The notes beneath the pieces are model-generated. The model saw only the letters and a program-made list of their open reading frames with translations, did no database searches and was not told the DNA's origin. A stretch of 33,491 nucleotides of DNA, taken from the NCBI GenBank assembly GCA_001462235.1, contig LIUI01000083.1, positions 1 to 33,491 on the forward strand. Direction: 5' to 3'. The translations under genes were made by a program, and so were the position numbers. Positions within the stretch are counted from its first letter, which is position 1. Every line of letters starts with the position of its first letter. Shown here piece after piece: positions 16,046-23,780 of the stretch. This DNA comes from Fibrobacteria bacterium GUT307. Lineage in GTDB: Bacteria; Fibrobacterota; Fibrobacteria; Fibrobacterales; Fibrobacteraceae.

Positions 16046-18331
16046 ATGCGTTTTTTGCCTTTTTTGTTTTTAATCGCTGTGAGTCTTGCAGCAGAAAATC
16101 TTGAAATTCATGTTTTAAAAGTTCAATTCAAAGAAGAAAATCCGGATAATTCCCTTACAACGGGGCGGGGGCACTTTGCAGATTCTACCAAAACAGATGC
16201 GTATTGGGAAAGGCATATAAATTTTGCCAAGAACTATTTTGAAAAAGCAAGCGGTGGCAAAGTTAATATTTATCCCAGAATTTATCCGGAAATTTACACA
16301 TTAGATTCATCGATGATCAGTTATAACCGCACAAGCCGTAAAAAAGGCGAAAAAATGGAGGAATTTGATTCCGTTCGCACTGCCGATTATGCTAGGTTTG
16401 TAAACGATGTTTTGAGAAAAGCAAAAGAAGATATTAGGCCTGCCAATTCCGGGAAAAGGGTAATTTTAATTGCCCATGCCGGGCATTCGCGCCTTATAGA
16501 TGGCGGCACTATGGGAACTCGCGGTGCAAATACGCCCGGGGATTTTATAGATGCTTATATAGATACCTCATGGGGGGATTTTTGGAGAGGCTTTGAAGTT
16601 TCAACAACAGACAGCATAAAATCCGTAATTGTAACAAGCGAGACCGCAGAACAAGATGGCTTGAATTGGGGGATAGAAGGGACAATCACCAGCCAAATAG
16701 GGCGGGAACTGGGTTTGCCATATACCTTTGATGTGGTGAAAGGCTTTTCTAGGCTGGGTTATTTTGACGGAATGGATTTTGCGGGGTACAATGCCGGGAA
16801 TGGATTTTTCCCAAGTTTGCCAAGCGCGTGGCTTAGAATTAAAGCAGGATGGGACAAGCCCTTTGAGCTTGGCGTAGGCAAAGATACTGCTATTTCTATT
16901 TGCTCGGTGAGTTGTGCGGAATTGTGCGGCGCTTCCCCGCAAATAGTGAAAGTTCCTATAAATTCCAATGAATATATTTTGCTGGAAAATAGGCAAAGAA
17001 TGTGCGAAGGCAAAGCCAGCATAGATACTGCCCTCCCTGCAAGCGGCATTGTAGCATGGCACATAAACGAGTGGTTTATAAAGGCTATGCTTGATTCCAG
17101 TTTTGGAGCAGCGGTAAATGCTTGGGGTGGGGACACCTTTAGAGACCATCAATTTGGCATAGCATTGATTGAAGCAGACGGGGTTTTGGGCCTAGGCAAA
17201 GAGTTCAAGGCGGCAAATGGAGAAAGTGATTTTGATTTTGGCTCCGGCAGCGACTTAATTCCGCACAAAAGATTTAAATCCAAAGATACGGTGTTTTCAA
17301 TAAGCCCTGCCGGCTATGCAAATACCGCTTCTACTTTTGGCGGATATTCCGGCATAGAAATAACGGCAAGGCTCCCTGCAAACAGCACAAAAGAAGGAAG
17401 CTATAACCGCTTTACCGGGGATAGCGTAACAACGTGGCAAGCCTTAAACATCCCAATTAAAATAGAATGGATAGGAGAATTGGTTAAGCCTATTTCAATG
17501 GAAAACTTACCTGCAAAAGAGGAATTTCCCGAATGCCAAGAATCCCCAAAGCCGCCTTACCTAAACAAAAGCTACGACCTTGGCAAAGAAACATTTTGCC
17601 CCCTCAACGAGGGAATAAACAAGGAAACTATATTCTTGGGCAATAACCGCTTATACATTGTGGACTCAAACGGAATTCCTTTGCCAAAGTTCCCCTCCAT
17701 TCTCTCAAACGGAGAACCACTGACAAACTTCCACTCAAAACCGCTCTCAATAGACATAGACGGCGATGGTTCCCGTGAAATCCTTGTTCCAACAAATAAC
17801 GGTTTAATTTTGGCGGTAAACAGCGATGGAAAACTCTTGCAAGGGGAATTCCCAATAGCAGCCGGCACTTTCTTTTACGAAAAAGACATTCACACTATCC
17901 CGCCACCCATGAAGCTTCTTACCAAGCAATCCAATGATTCCATCTATTTGTTCGCTTTGCATAGGGATTCCATAAAAGCATTTTATTTGCCAAAAGCAAA
18001 GGAATTCCAAGGAGGGGCTAAAAGTCCAACCTATAAAGACGAGATCTCGGAATTTTTCATTTACCCAAATCCAATTCGCACGGGCAAAGCTTCAATGCGT
18101 TTTAGAATAGAGAACTACGCCACAAGCGCAACCTTGGAAATTTTTGATATAACAGGTTTTAGGGTATTCAAGCGTGATTTTTCCAATGTGAACTATGGTT
18201 CTAACCAAATAGAAGGCATGGATTTTTCCAATTTGGGCAGCGATATTTACAGCGCGAGGTTAACCGTGAAATTTGAAAGCGGTAAACGCAAGGAAAAATG
18301 GATGCGGATAGGCGTAATAAGGGGTCGCTAA
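16046..18331 (+). CDS. Secreted M6-protease-like protein lacking the zinc site, with YPNP sorting-like C-terminal domain
   Basis: From the ATG at 16046 the protein has 761 residues with a signal peptide (FLPFLFLIAVSLAAEN). An upstream in-frame start at 15914 lies in the ATPase gene and is rejected. Residues about 60-320 follow the layout of M6 (immune inhibitor A-like) peptidases, including ELGLP, then SRLGYFDGMDF and PSAWLRIKAGWDKP. However, the place of the zinc motif HEFGH reads SQIGR (216-220), so it should be catalytically dead. Around residue 570 the repeat-like DIDGDGSREILVP resembles FG-GAP/VCBS-type beta-propeller repeats. The C-terminal about 90 residues start with YPNP (673-676) and include LEIFDITGFRVFKRD, resembling type IX secretion sorting domains. 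Likely secreted or surface attached; the role is unknown. Confidence 0.65.
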   Translation: MRFLPFLFLIAVSLAAENLEIHVLKVQFKEENPDNSLTTGRGHFADSTKTDAYWERHINFAKNYFEKASGGKVNIYPRIYPEIYTLDSSMISYNRTSRKKGEKMEEFDSVRTADYARFVNDVLRKAKEDIRPANSGKRVILIAHAGHSRLIDGGTMGTRGANTPGDFIDAYIDTSWGDFWRGFEVSTTDSIKSVIVTSETAEQDGLNWGIEGTITSQIGRELGLPYTFDVVKGFSRLGYFDGMDFAGYNAGNGFFPSLPSAWLRIKAGWDKPFELGVGKDTAISICSVSCAELCGASPQIVKVPINSNEYILLENRQRMCEGKASIDTALPASGIVAWHINEWFIKAMLDSSFGAAVNAWGGDTFRDHQFGIALIEADGVLGLGKEFKAANGESDFDFGSGSDLIPHKRFKSKDTVFSISPAGYANTASTFGGYSGIEITARLPANSTKEGSYNRFTGDSVTTWQALNIPIKIEWIGELVKPISMENLPAKEEFPECQESPKPPYLNKSYDLGKETFCPLNEGINKETIFLGNNRLYIVDSNGIPLPKFPSILSNGEPLTNFHSKPLSIDIDGDGSREILVPTNNGLILAVNSDGKLLQGEFPIAAGTFFYEKDIHTIPPPMKLLTKQSNDSIYLFALHRDSIKAFYLPKAKEFQGGAKSPTYKDEISEFFIYPNPIRTGKASMRFRIENYATSATLEIFDITGFRVFKRDFSNVNYGSNQIEGMDFSNLGSDIYSARLTVKFESGKRKEKWMRIGVIRGR

Positions 18332-18336
18332 AATTG

Positions 18337-18342
18337 TATATT
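18337..18342 (+). promoter_or_regulatory. Promoter-like TATATT, leaderless spacing
   Basis: TATATT ends six bases before the ATG at 18349, overlapping no coding sequence. Spacing equals that before 9689, again leaving no room for a ribosome binding site. Confidence 0.45.
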
Positions 18343-18348
18343 CTTTAA

Positions 18349-19212
18349 ATGCCTCGTAAACGCAGGAAAATACAGATACAAATTTATTCCAAAGGCACGG
18401 ATAAGCCGCGCTCTTATGATATTCCGCTTAGGGTCTTAGGGGAGTGGCTTGTTGGGCTTGTAATAATAGTTTTGGGCTTTGCATTATGGCTGCCGGATAA
18501 TATTATTAACCTTAAAAACTTTCGCGTTTTTGAAATAGCAAAAGAGCAGAAGTCAATGCAACTGGTGGCAAATAAATTGGAAAAGCAGATTTCTGAGGCA
18601 AACTTGCAAATAGAAAGCGGCCATAACCTAAGAGAGAAAATGAATTTATTGGCAGGGCTTTCCAGCAGCACAGAAGAAATTGAAAAAAAAGCGATTGCAA
18701 AAAAACAAAAAGAAGACAAACGCTCTGCAGATTTTGACCACTTAAAAAAAACACTGGAAACATTTAAAAATATGCGGGATGCTCTTTTGCAAGATGAGCA
18801 ATACACAAACAGCCTGCCCTTGCTTTACCCGATAAAAAATCACGAAAACATAACCAATAAATTTGGCTTTATGCGAGATCCTATGAGCAAAAGAGAATTG
18901 TCGCACAGGGGTTTGGATTTTGCTGTGAGCGAGGGTGATACCGTTATAGCTACAGGGGATGGCATTGTTGAAAGCGTTATTAACAGAAGGCATGGTTTTG
19001 GCACAACACTGGAAATTCAGCATACACCGCTAATAAAAACCGTATATGCTCATTTGCAAGAGGTTTTGGTTCAATCCGGGAAGCCTGTGAAAAAGGGGCA
19101 GGCGGTGGCGCTGGCCGGTAAAAGCGGCAGTGTTCCATGGACGGTTTTGCACTACGAAGTTCGCTACGACAATCAACCATTAAATCCAGAAGATTATTTT
19201 CTTACACGTTGA
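18349..19212 (+). CDS. M23 (LytM)-domain cell wall protein with coiled coil; catalytic His replaced
   Basis: The 287-residue protein has a short basic N terminus, one membrane anchor (about 28-48), a Lys/Glu-rich coiled coil (about 58-145), and a C-terminal M23 domain. Zinc ligands appear intact: H186 and D190 in HRGLDF, and H268 in VLHYEV. The YAHL His at 235 is also present. The first His of the usual HxH motif is V266, so the residue expected to act in catalysis is missing. It may be a weak or inactive peptidase that regulates a partner, as known for degenerate EnvC/NlpD LytM factors. It lies 12 bases before the transglycosylase gene, suggesting a joint role in peptidoglycan remodelling. 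Confidence 0.8.
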   Translation: MPRKRRKIQIQIYSKGTDKPRSYDIPLRVLGEWLVGLVIIVLGFALWLPDNIINLKNFRVFEIAKEQKSMQLVANKLEKQISEANLQIESGHNLREKMNLLAGLSSSTEEIEKKAIAKKQKEDKRSADFDHLKKTLETFKNMRDALLQDEQYTNSLPLLYPIKNHENITNKFGFMRDPMSKRELSHRGLDFAVSEGDTVIATGDGIVESVINRRHGFGTTLEIQHTPLIKTVYAHLQEVLVQSGKPVKKGQAVALAGKSGSVPWTVLHYEVRYDNQPLNPEDYFLTR

Positions 19213-19224
19213 ATTAGGGGTATA

Positions 19225-20043
19225 ATGCAAAAAATATTGAAAATATTGAAAATAATTTATAAGGTACTAAACCAAGCCGTTCGATTGATTTTGCTTGTGT
19301 TTATTTTGTATTCAATAGTTTTTAGCCTTGCATGCACTTATGGCGCATGGAAAGCTTATACTTACGGAAAAACCATTCTGGACGAGGTTGAAGTCTTAAA
19401 AAACTCACAGCCTGCTCAGAGTGCATTCATGAAGGATTTGCACAGAGCAAGTCCAAAGCTGGAAATCAAGCAAAGATTTGTGCCAATGGACAGCATAAGC
19501 CCGTATTTGCAAAGAGCGGTTATAGCCGGCGAAGATGCCGCATTTTATTTTCACCCGGGTTTTGATGTGAGAGCGATTGCAGAGGCTTTGGATGCAAATC
19601 AAAAACGCAATAAAACCATGTTTGGCGGCAGTACTCTAACTCAGCAACTCGCAAAAAATATGTTTCTCTCAAATGAACGTTCTTGGGAACGGAAATTCAA
19701 AGAATTTGCTTATGCCATTTTGATGGAAAAATATTTAGGCAAAGACAGAATTTTGGAACTTTATTTGAATTACGCCCAGTGGGGTCAAAATATTTTTGGC
19801 TGCGAAGAGGCTGCTCAGCACTATTACAAAAAACCCTGCGCAAAATTGAACGTAGATCAGGCAATAAATTTGGTAGCGATGTTAGCCAGCCCCGGCAGGC
19901 ACCATCCGGAAATGCGAGAAAGCCGTTTTATGCAAGAGCGCCGCAACATGATTTACCGCAATATGTTCCCACCCAAAGACTCCCTGCTTGTTGACAGTTT
20001 AAGAAATTTGACTAAACCATTGCCAAAAGAAAGCGCGGAATGA
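19225..20043 (+). CDS. mtgA: Monofunctional peptidoglycan transglycosylase (GT51)
   Basis: MtgA polymerises lipid II into glycan chains without transpeptidase activity. The 272 residues show an N-terminal membrane anchor (about 17-45) and a GT51 domain with AVIAGEDAAFYFHPGFD (catalytic Glu in GED), GGSTLTQQLAKNMFLS, ERKFKEFAYAILMEKYLGKDRILELYLN (in overlapping family blocks) and GCEEAAQHYY. No penicillin-binding domain follows, which separates it from class A PBPs. AGGGG at 19216-19220, four bases before the ATG, supports the start. Its stop overlaps the vsr-like start (ATGA), so the restriction island begins at the very end of this gene. Confidence 0.93.
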   Translation: MQKILKILKIIYKVLNQAVRLILLVFILYSIVFSLACTYGAWKAYTYGKTILDEVEVLKNSQPAQSAFMKDLHRASPKLEIKQRFVPMDSISPYLQRAVIAGEDAAFYFHPGFDVRAIAEALDANQKRNKTMFGGSTLTQQLAKNMFLSNERSWERKFKEFAYAILMEKYLGKDRILELYLNYAQWGQNIFGCEEAAQHYYKKPCAKLNVDQAINLVAMLASPGRHHPEMRESRFMQERRNMIYRNMFPPKDSLLVDSLRNLTKPLPKESAE

Positions 20044-20441
20044 ATATGTCCTTGATAAAAAGCAAAGATACTTCTATAGAAGTTATCTTTCGCAAGGCTC
20101 TCTGGAAGGCGGGATTCCGCTATAGAAAAAATTACAAGAAATTGCCGGGCAAGCCGGATATGGCTTTGACAAAACATAAAATAGCCATTTTTTGCGATGG
20201 CGAATTTTGGCACGGCAAAAACTGGGATGAGGACAAGGAGAGAATAAAAAGCAACCGTCCTTATTGGCTTCCAAAAATTGACAGGAACATACGGCGAGAT
20301 TTTGAAACAGATAGAGATTTGAAACTTATGGGCTGGGAAGTTCTGCGTTTTTGGGGCAGAGATATAGAAAAAAACTTGCAGGGCTGCATTGAGCAGGTCA
20401 AGGAAGCAATTTTTTACAGGGAAATTGGGGTGGAGCCGTGA
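20040..20441 (+). CDS. vsr: Very short patch repair (Vsr)-like endonuclease
   Basis: The 133-residue protein has the Vsr layout: IKSKDTSIEVIFRKALWKAG at the N terminus, FRYRKNYKKLPGKPDMAL with the catalytic Asp, IAIFCDGEFWHG, then WLPKIDRNIRRD and GWEVLRFWGRDI. Classical Vsr nicks next to T in T:G mismatches created by deamination of 5-methylcytosine, so it pairs logically with the C5 methyltransferases downstream. Unlike E. coli Vsr, the zinc-binding Cys/His set appears absent (E in place of the Cys of CFWH, GRD in place of WEC). It could instead be a restriction-type nuclease of the same fold. It overlaps mtgA by four bases. A partial copy of its 3' end lies at 22732-22785. Confidence 0.8.
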   Translation: MNMSLIKSKDTSIEVIFRKALWKAGFRYRKNYKKLPGKPDMALTKHKIAIFCDGEFWHGKNWDEDKERIKSNRPYWLPKIDRNIRRDFETDRDLKLMGWEVLRFWGRDIEKNLQGCIEQVKEAIFYREIGVEP

Positions 20442-20444
20442 GGT
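20392..20444 (+). repeat. vsr tail, intact copy of direct repeat 1
   Basis: The last codons and stop of vsr are repeated in direct orientation at 22732-22785. The pair differs at a few positions plus a one-base insertion in the T-run, roughly nine in ten positions identical. Confidence 0.85.
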
Positions 20445-20449
20445 GATTT

Positions 20450-21418
20450 TTATACTGAAAAATCCATATAAAAATTTTCATCGTCAATTTTATAAAAATC
20501 AATATCTGTTCTGCCATAACGTTCCAAATCTTTTTTCCATATTGGTGCACCATTAGACAACTCAAGTCTATTTCTAAAGTACTCCCCCAACAAAGCGTTA
20601 TTGTGAGGCGTTTCTATAGCCGCGCCAGTAGTTCCAGTTTTTTGGGCGCGACAGCAAATAAAGGTTTTTGAGTCATCGGTTGTTACAGTAAAATGCTGTG
20701 GTTTGGGTGGAAAAAAATCGCTTTTATAGACATCAGGGGGTAATTGAATATACGCTTGATTGGGATTTCTCCTATATTCGGGGCGTTGCCCCCAATTCAA
20801 ACCAGCTTTCTTTTGTACTTCTCCTGTTTTTTTATCTAGTAATGTTATTCTTTTGAGATTGTTAGTATGAATTGAATTATCTTTACTCACTTCTTCGTGT
20901 GGATGATTGGGATAATAATTTCTATCATTGCAAATAGGAATAAGAGATTCTATTTCTTGGTTATTACAATAAATAGAATCTTTTTCTAATAATTTGTAAT
21001 AATCAGTAACATTGCTATCTCTAATTTCGGATAATATTTCTCGCTGTTTTTTAAAAAAAGCATTTTGCGTATAGTTTGCGGAGCCTATAAATGATTTATA
21101 TAATTTATTTCTTCTATACCAAATGTATATTTTACTATGTACAGATGGAAGTTTAAAAATGTAACTACATGAAAATTTACTAGAATAATTTGAATTAATT
21201 ATATTTAAAAAACCATTGTGATTACTTAAAGAAATTCCATCTGTTGGACACATACCTAATAATAATGAAATATTAGCTTCAAGTCGTTTTTTTCTTAATT
21301 CTTCCAAATGATGAAAAGCCATTGCCGACGTTGCGTATCCAGAAATAATTTTAAGTGTATCCGCACCTTCTCGACAAGGTTTTATTAAAACTTCTTCATA
21401 TAAGTTTGTATATATCAT
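20450..21418 (-). CDS. Type II restriction endonuclease, PLD-type (NgoFVII-like), R-M system 1
   Basis: The 322-residue protein has the phospholipase-D-like nuclease signature: an N-terminal half with IISGYATSAMAFHHLEEL and LLLGMCPTDGI, then the half-site SVHSKIYIW (H94, K96) followed by FIGSANYT (G112-N115). This arrangement fits NgoFVII-family restriction enzymes (NgoFVII recognises GCSGC), which act as dimers through one HxK site per subunit. Specificity here is inferred, not shown. The ATG overlaps the stop of the methyltransferase by four bases, so the two are translationally coupled. The gene is clearly more AT-rich than the chromosome flanks, suggesting transfer. It is convergent with vsr with an 8-base gap. 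Confidence 0.78.
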   Translation of the reverse strand: MIYTNLYEEVLIKPCREGADTLKIISGYATSAMAFHHLEELRKKRLEANISLLLGMCPTDGISLSNHNGFLNIINSNYSSKFSCSYIFKLPSVHSKIYIWYRRNKLYKSFIGSANYTQNAFFKKQREILSEIRDSNVTDYYKLLEKDSIYCNNQEIESLIPICNDRNYYPNHPHEEVSKDNSIHTNNLKRITLLDKKTGEVQKKAGLNWGQRPEYRRNPNQAYIQLPPDVYKSDFFPPKPQHFTVTTDDSKTFICCRAQKTGTTGAAIETPHNNALLGEYFRNRLELSNGAPIWKKDLERYGRTDIDFYKIDDENFYMDFSV

Positions 21419-22563
21419 GCTATTTTATACTCCGGCATTTTTTCTAAAAGAAGCATTTGTTGGGGGTTTTTTATATTATAAAGATCAATTTGTTTTGAAT
21501 GTATTATAGGCGATAAATTGTACTCATCATAATCGTAGTTAACACCAGCAAAACTTTTAAGAACTGCTTCGAATATAATTTTAACACCTGCTACAGGAAC
21601 TGCCATTCCTATTTGTTTGCGTACGCTTTCTTTAGAACCTGCGAAAATAAAATCATCGGGAAATGTTTGTAACCTCGCTCGCTCTCTATTTGTTAAAGCA
21701 CGATTTTCTTTCCAATGGTATACATGGGTTCCGCCGCCACCCGAACCTGTAATTGTATATGCAGGTTTATTTGGATCAAGCCTGCGATATATTTGACTTA
21801 TTTTGGCACCAGCTACTCTTAGCTGATATTTTTCTGGAATATCAGCTGTAAAAGCATTTTCGCCTGGTCTAATAAATTTTAATCTCTCAATAACATCTTC
21901 TGATTGCTTAGTCGGCTCGTTATTTTTAGCATCAATTGGAATAGGGGGGTCTTCGATAGCACTTCTGCTTGTTTTAATTTTAAATTTATTTACAGAAGGC
22001 ACCCTATATACAATGTGTTGATCTCTGCGAATTCCTATAATAATAATTCTATGGCGTGCCTGCGGAACGCCATATTCTTCAAATTTGTAAAGATGTGGAT
22101 ATATGGAATATCCGGCAGAAAACATGTCGTTAAGTATTGCAGAAAAAGCTTTACCATCATTTGCGTTGCGAAGACCGCCAACATTTTCTGCTAAAAACCA
22201 TTTTGGTTGAAATTTCTTCAGTACTTGTATACCGTATGAATACAATGGGCCATAGACTCCATCCATGCCTTTTTGTTCACCAACCATGCTAAAATCATTG
22301 CAAGGAAAACCAAATGCCAAGGCGTCTATATCAGATATTTTTTCTAATTTGTTAAAGTCTAATTTTCTGATATCACAACATACAACCGTTCCTTTTTTCT
22401 TAGCAACATTATGTTCATAAGTTGCACAAGTGTCTTTGTCATAATCATTTGCCCAAGCATGAATTATTTTAAAATTCGGGTCTTTAATATGGGCAATTTT
22501 AGCAGCATAGCCTATGCCACCAGGTCCGCAAAAAAGTTCGCCAAGCTTAAATTTCATACACAA
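21415..22563 (-). CDS. DNA (cytosine-5) methyltransferase, R-M system 1
   Basis: The 382-residue protein carries the C5-methyltransferase motifs: motif I ELFCGPGGIG for AdoMet binding, motif IV GFPCNDFS with catalytic C88, motif VI ENV at 126-128, motif VIII QARHR, a target-recognition region including GSGGGGTHVYHW, and a C-terminal motif X (KQIGMAVPV). It should protect the sites cut by the PLD-type nuclease encoded immediately downstream. A second in-frame ATG at 22557 is an equally plausible start (protein beginning MKFKLGE). A promoter-like TATATT on the minus strand (22597-22592) lies 28 bases upstream, inside a perfect inverted repeat. The AT-rich composition contrasts with the flanking genes. 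Confidence 0.9.
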   Translation of the reverse strand: MCMKFKLGELFCGPGGIGYAAKIAHIKDPNFKIIHAWANDYDKDTCATYEHNVAKKKGTVVCCDIRKLDFNKLEKISDIDALAFGFPCNDFSMVGEQKGMDGVYGPLYSYGIQVLKKFQPKWFLAENVGGLRNANDGKAFSAILNDMFSAGYSIYPHLYKFEEYGVPQARHRIIIIGIRRDQHIVYRVPSVNKFKIKTSRSAIEDPPIPIDAKNNEPTKQSEDVIERLKFIRPGENAFTADIPEKYQLRVAGAKISQIYRRLDPNKPAYTITGSGGGGTHVYHWKENRALTNRERARLQTFPDDFIFAGSKESVRKQIGMAVPVAGVKIIFEAVLKSFAGVNYDYDEYNLSPIIHSKQIDLYNIKNPQQMLLLEKMPEYKIA

Positions 22564-22591
22564 AGCCTACACCTGTAAATCATTGGAAATA

Positions 22592-22627
22592 AATATAGAA
22601 AAATATTTTTGTGCATTTTTCTATATT
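22592..22627. promoter_or_regulatory. Divergent promoter pair within a perfect 13-bp inverted repeat
   Basis: AATATAGAAAAAT (22592-22604) and ATTTTTCTATATT (22615-22627) are exact inverse complements separated by ten bases. Each arm is the promoter-like TTTTTCTATATT seen elsewhere, so the element can drive methyltransferase 1 leftward and the scar plus R-M system 2 rightward. It could also be an operator. Confidence 0.5.
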
Positions 22628-22630
22628 GAA

Positions 22631-22730
22631 TCCTTGCACAAATGAAAATTTTCCTCCTCCTTATTGCTCCCACCCTAGCTTTTGCCGCATTCTACGGCAA
22701 CCAAAGTGGCATAAATTGGAAAAGCGCGGA
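22631..22730 (+). repeat. Truncated copy of the start of the 24532 gene (direct repeat 2)
   Basis: These 100 bases match 24521-24620 with about ten differences. They contain the leader TCCTTGCACAA, the ATG (22642) and about 30 codons including the signal peptide. The match begins just after the TATATT at 22622-22627 and stops where the vsr-tail copy begins. Confidence 0.9.
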
Positions 22731-22782
22731 AAGCAGATCAAGGAAATGTTTTTTTTACAGGGAAATTGGGGTAGAGCCGTGA
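22642..22782 (+). pseudogene. Chimeric 46-codon ORF: gene-start fragment fused to vsr tail
   Basis: The ATG of the duplicated gene start reads through about 30 codons (signal peptide LLLIAPTLAFAAFYGNQSG) and then, because of a one-base insertion in the vsr-tail copy, continues in the vsr frame to end YREIGVEP and stop. It is a by-product of the rearrangement. A promoter-like TATATT ends 14 bases upstream, so it may be transcribed and could yield a short secreted peptide. I assign no function. Confidence 0.6.
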
Positions 22783-22785
22783 GGT
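22732..22785 (+). repeat. Truncated copy of the vsr 3' end (direct repeat 1)
   Basis: These bases match 20392-20444 in direct orientation, including the stop codon region GAGCCGTGAGGT, with about 90% identity. The copy abuts the gene-start fragment with no spacer and precedes methyltransferase 2 by 44 bases. Confidence 0.88.
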
Positions 22786-22829
22786 AATGATATTATTTAC
22801 TATATTTGGTAAATGTTTCGGTGCGTTTT

Positions 22830-23780
22830 ATGAGTTATAAGTTCATTGATTTGTTTTGCGGCATAGGCGGTTTTAGAGTAGCTTTAGAAAAACGTGGTTT
22901 GGAATGCGTTTTTTCAAGCGATATAGACCCTTATGCCCAAGAAGTATATAAACAAAATTTTGGGGAAAAACCTAGTGGTGATATTACGGAAATACCCGAA
23001 AAAAAAATACCTAAACACGATATTTTATGTGCAGGATTTCCTTGCCAACCTTTTAGTATCTCAGGTAAGCAAGGTGGCATTTCTGACCCAAGAGGTCGTT
23101 TATTCTATGAAATACAGAGAATAGCCGATCATCACCAACCTTATATTTTACTTTTGGAAAATGTTAAAAATATTTTAACCATTGATGGCGGTAATATAGT
23201 TGAAACAATAAAACGGAAGTTAGAAAAAATTGGATACCATTTAGACAAATACATTTTAAATGCCTCTTATTTTGGTGTGCCACAAGCCAGAGAAAGGGTT
23301 TATTTTGTTGGTTTAAGAAAGGATATGAAAATAACCGATAAACCATCTTTAGCTTCACCTCCAAAGGAAAAATACAAAGCAATATTTTTAAAAGATATTT
23401 TAGAAAAAGAAGTGGATAAAAGTTTTATTGTGAATCGTGACGATATAAAGATAACAAAAGATGAAAATGAATTAGAATGTAAATTAGAACCTATAAGAGT
23501 TGGCATTTTAAATAAGGGTGGACAAGGTGAAAGGATTTACAGCCCTAAAGGTCATGCCATAACGCAATCTGCTTATGGTGGTGGCGTTGGTGCAAGAACA
23601 GGGCTTTACAATACGGAGCAAGGAATTAGACGTTTAACAATAGACGAATGTAAAAAAGTTATGGGATTCCCTACCGAGCATAAAGTGAGCAGTGGTACCC
23701 AAGGTTATCAACAATTAGGAAATGCAGTTGTTCCTGCTATGATAGGTTATGTTTACGATAGCATAAAGAAGGTGTTATGA
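22830..23780 (+). CDS. DNA (cytosine-5) methyltransferase, M.HhaI-like, R-M system 2
   Basis: From the ATG at 22830 the protein has 316 residues; a TTG at 22806 would add eight and is not favoured. Motifs: I FIDLFCGIGGFR, IV AGFPCQPFSISGKQ with catalytic C72, VI LLLENVKN (E110), VIII PQARERVYFVG, and X QQLGNAVVP. The target-recognition region contains LNKGGQGERIYSPKGHAIT and SAYGGGVGARTG, closely recalling M.HhaI (recognition GCGC) over the residues that contact DNA. GCGC specificity is therefore a reasoned inference. TATATTTGG at 22801-22809 could serve as a local promoter. The gene overlaps its nuclease partner by four bases. It is unrelated in subfamily to methyltransferase 1. Confidence 0.9.
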   Translation: MSYKFIDLFCGIGGFRVALEKRGLECVFSSDIDPYAQEVYKQNFGEKPSGDITEIPEKKIPKHDILCAGFPCQPFSISGKQGGISDPRGRLFYEIQRIADHHQPYILLLENVKNILTIDGGNIVETIKRKLEKIGYHLDKYILNASYFGVPQARERVYFVGLRKDMKITDKPSLASPPKEKYKAIFLKDILEKEVDKSFIVNRDDIKITKDENELECKLEPIRVGILNKGGQGERIYSPKGHAITQSAYGGGVGARTGLYNTEQGIRRLTIDECKKVMGFPTEHKVSSGTQGYQQLGNAVVPAMIGYVYDSIKKVL

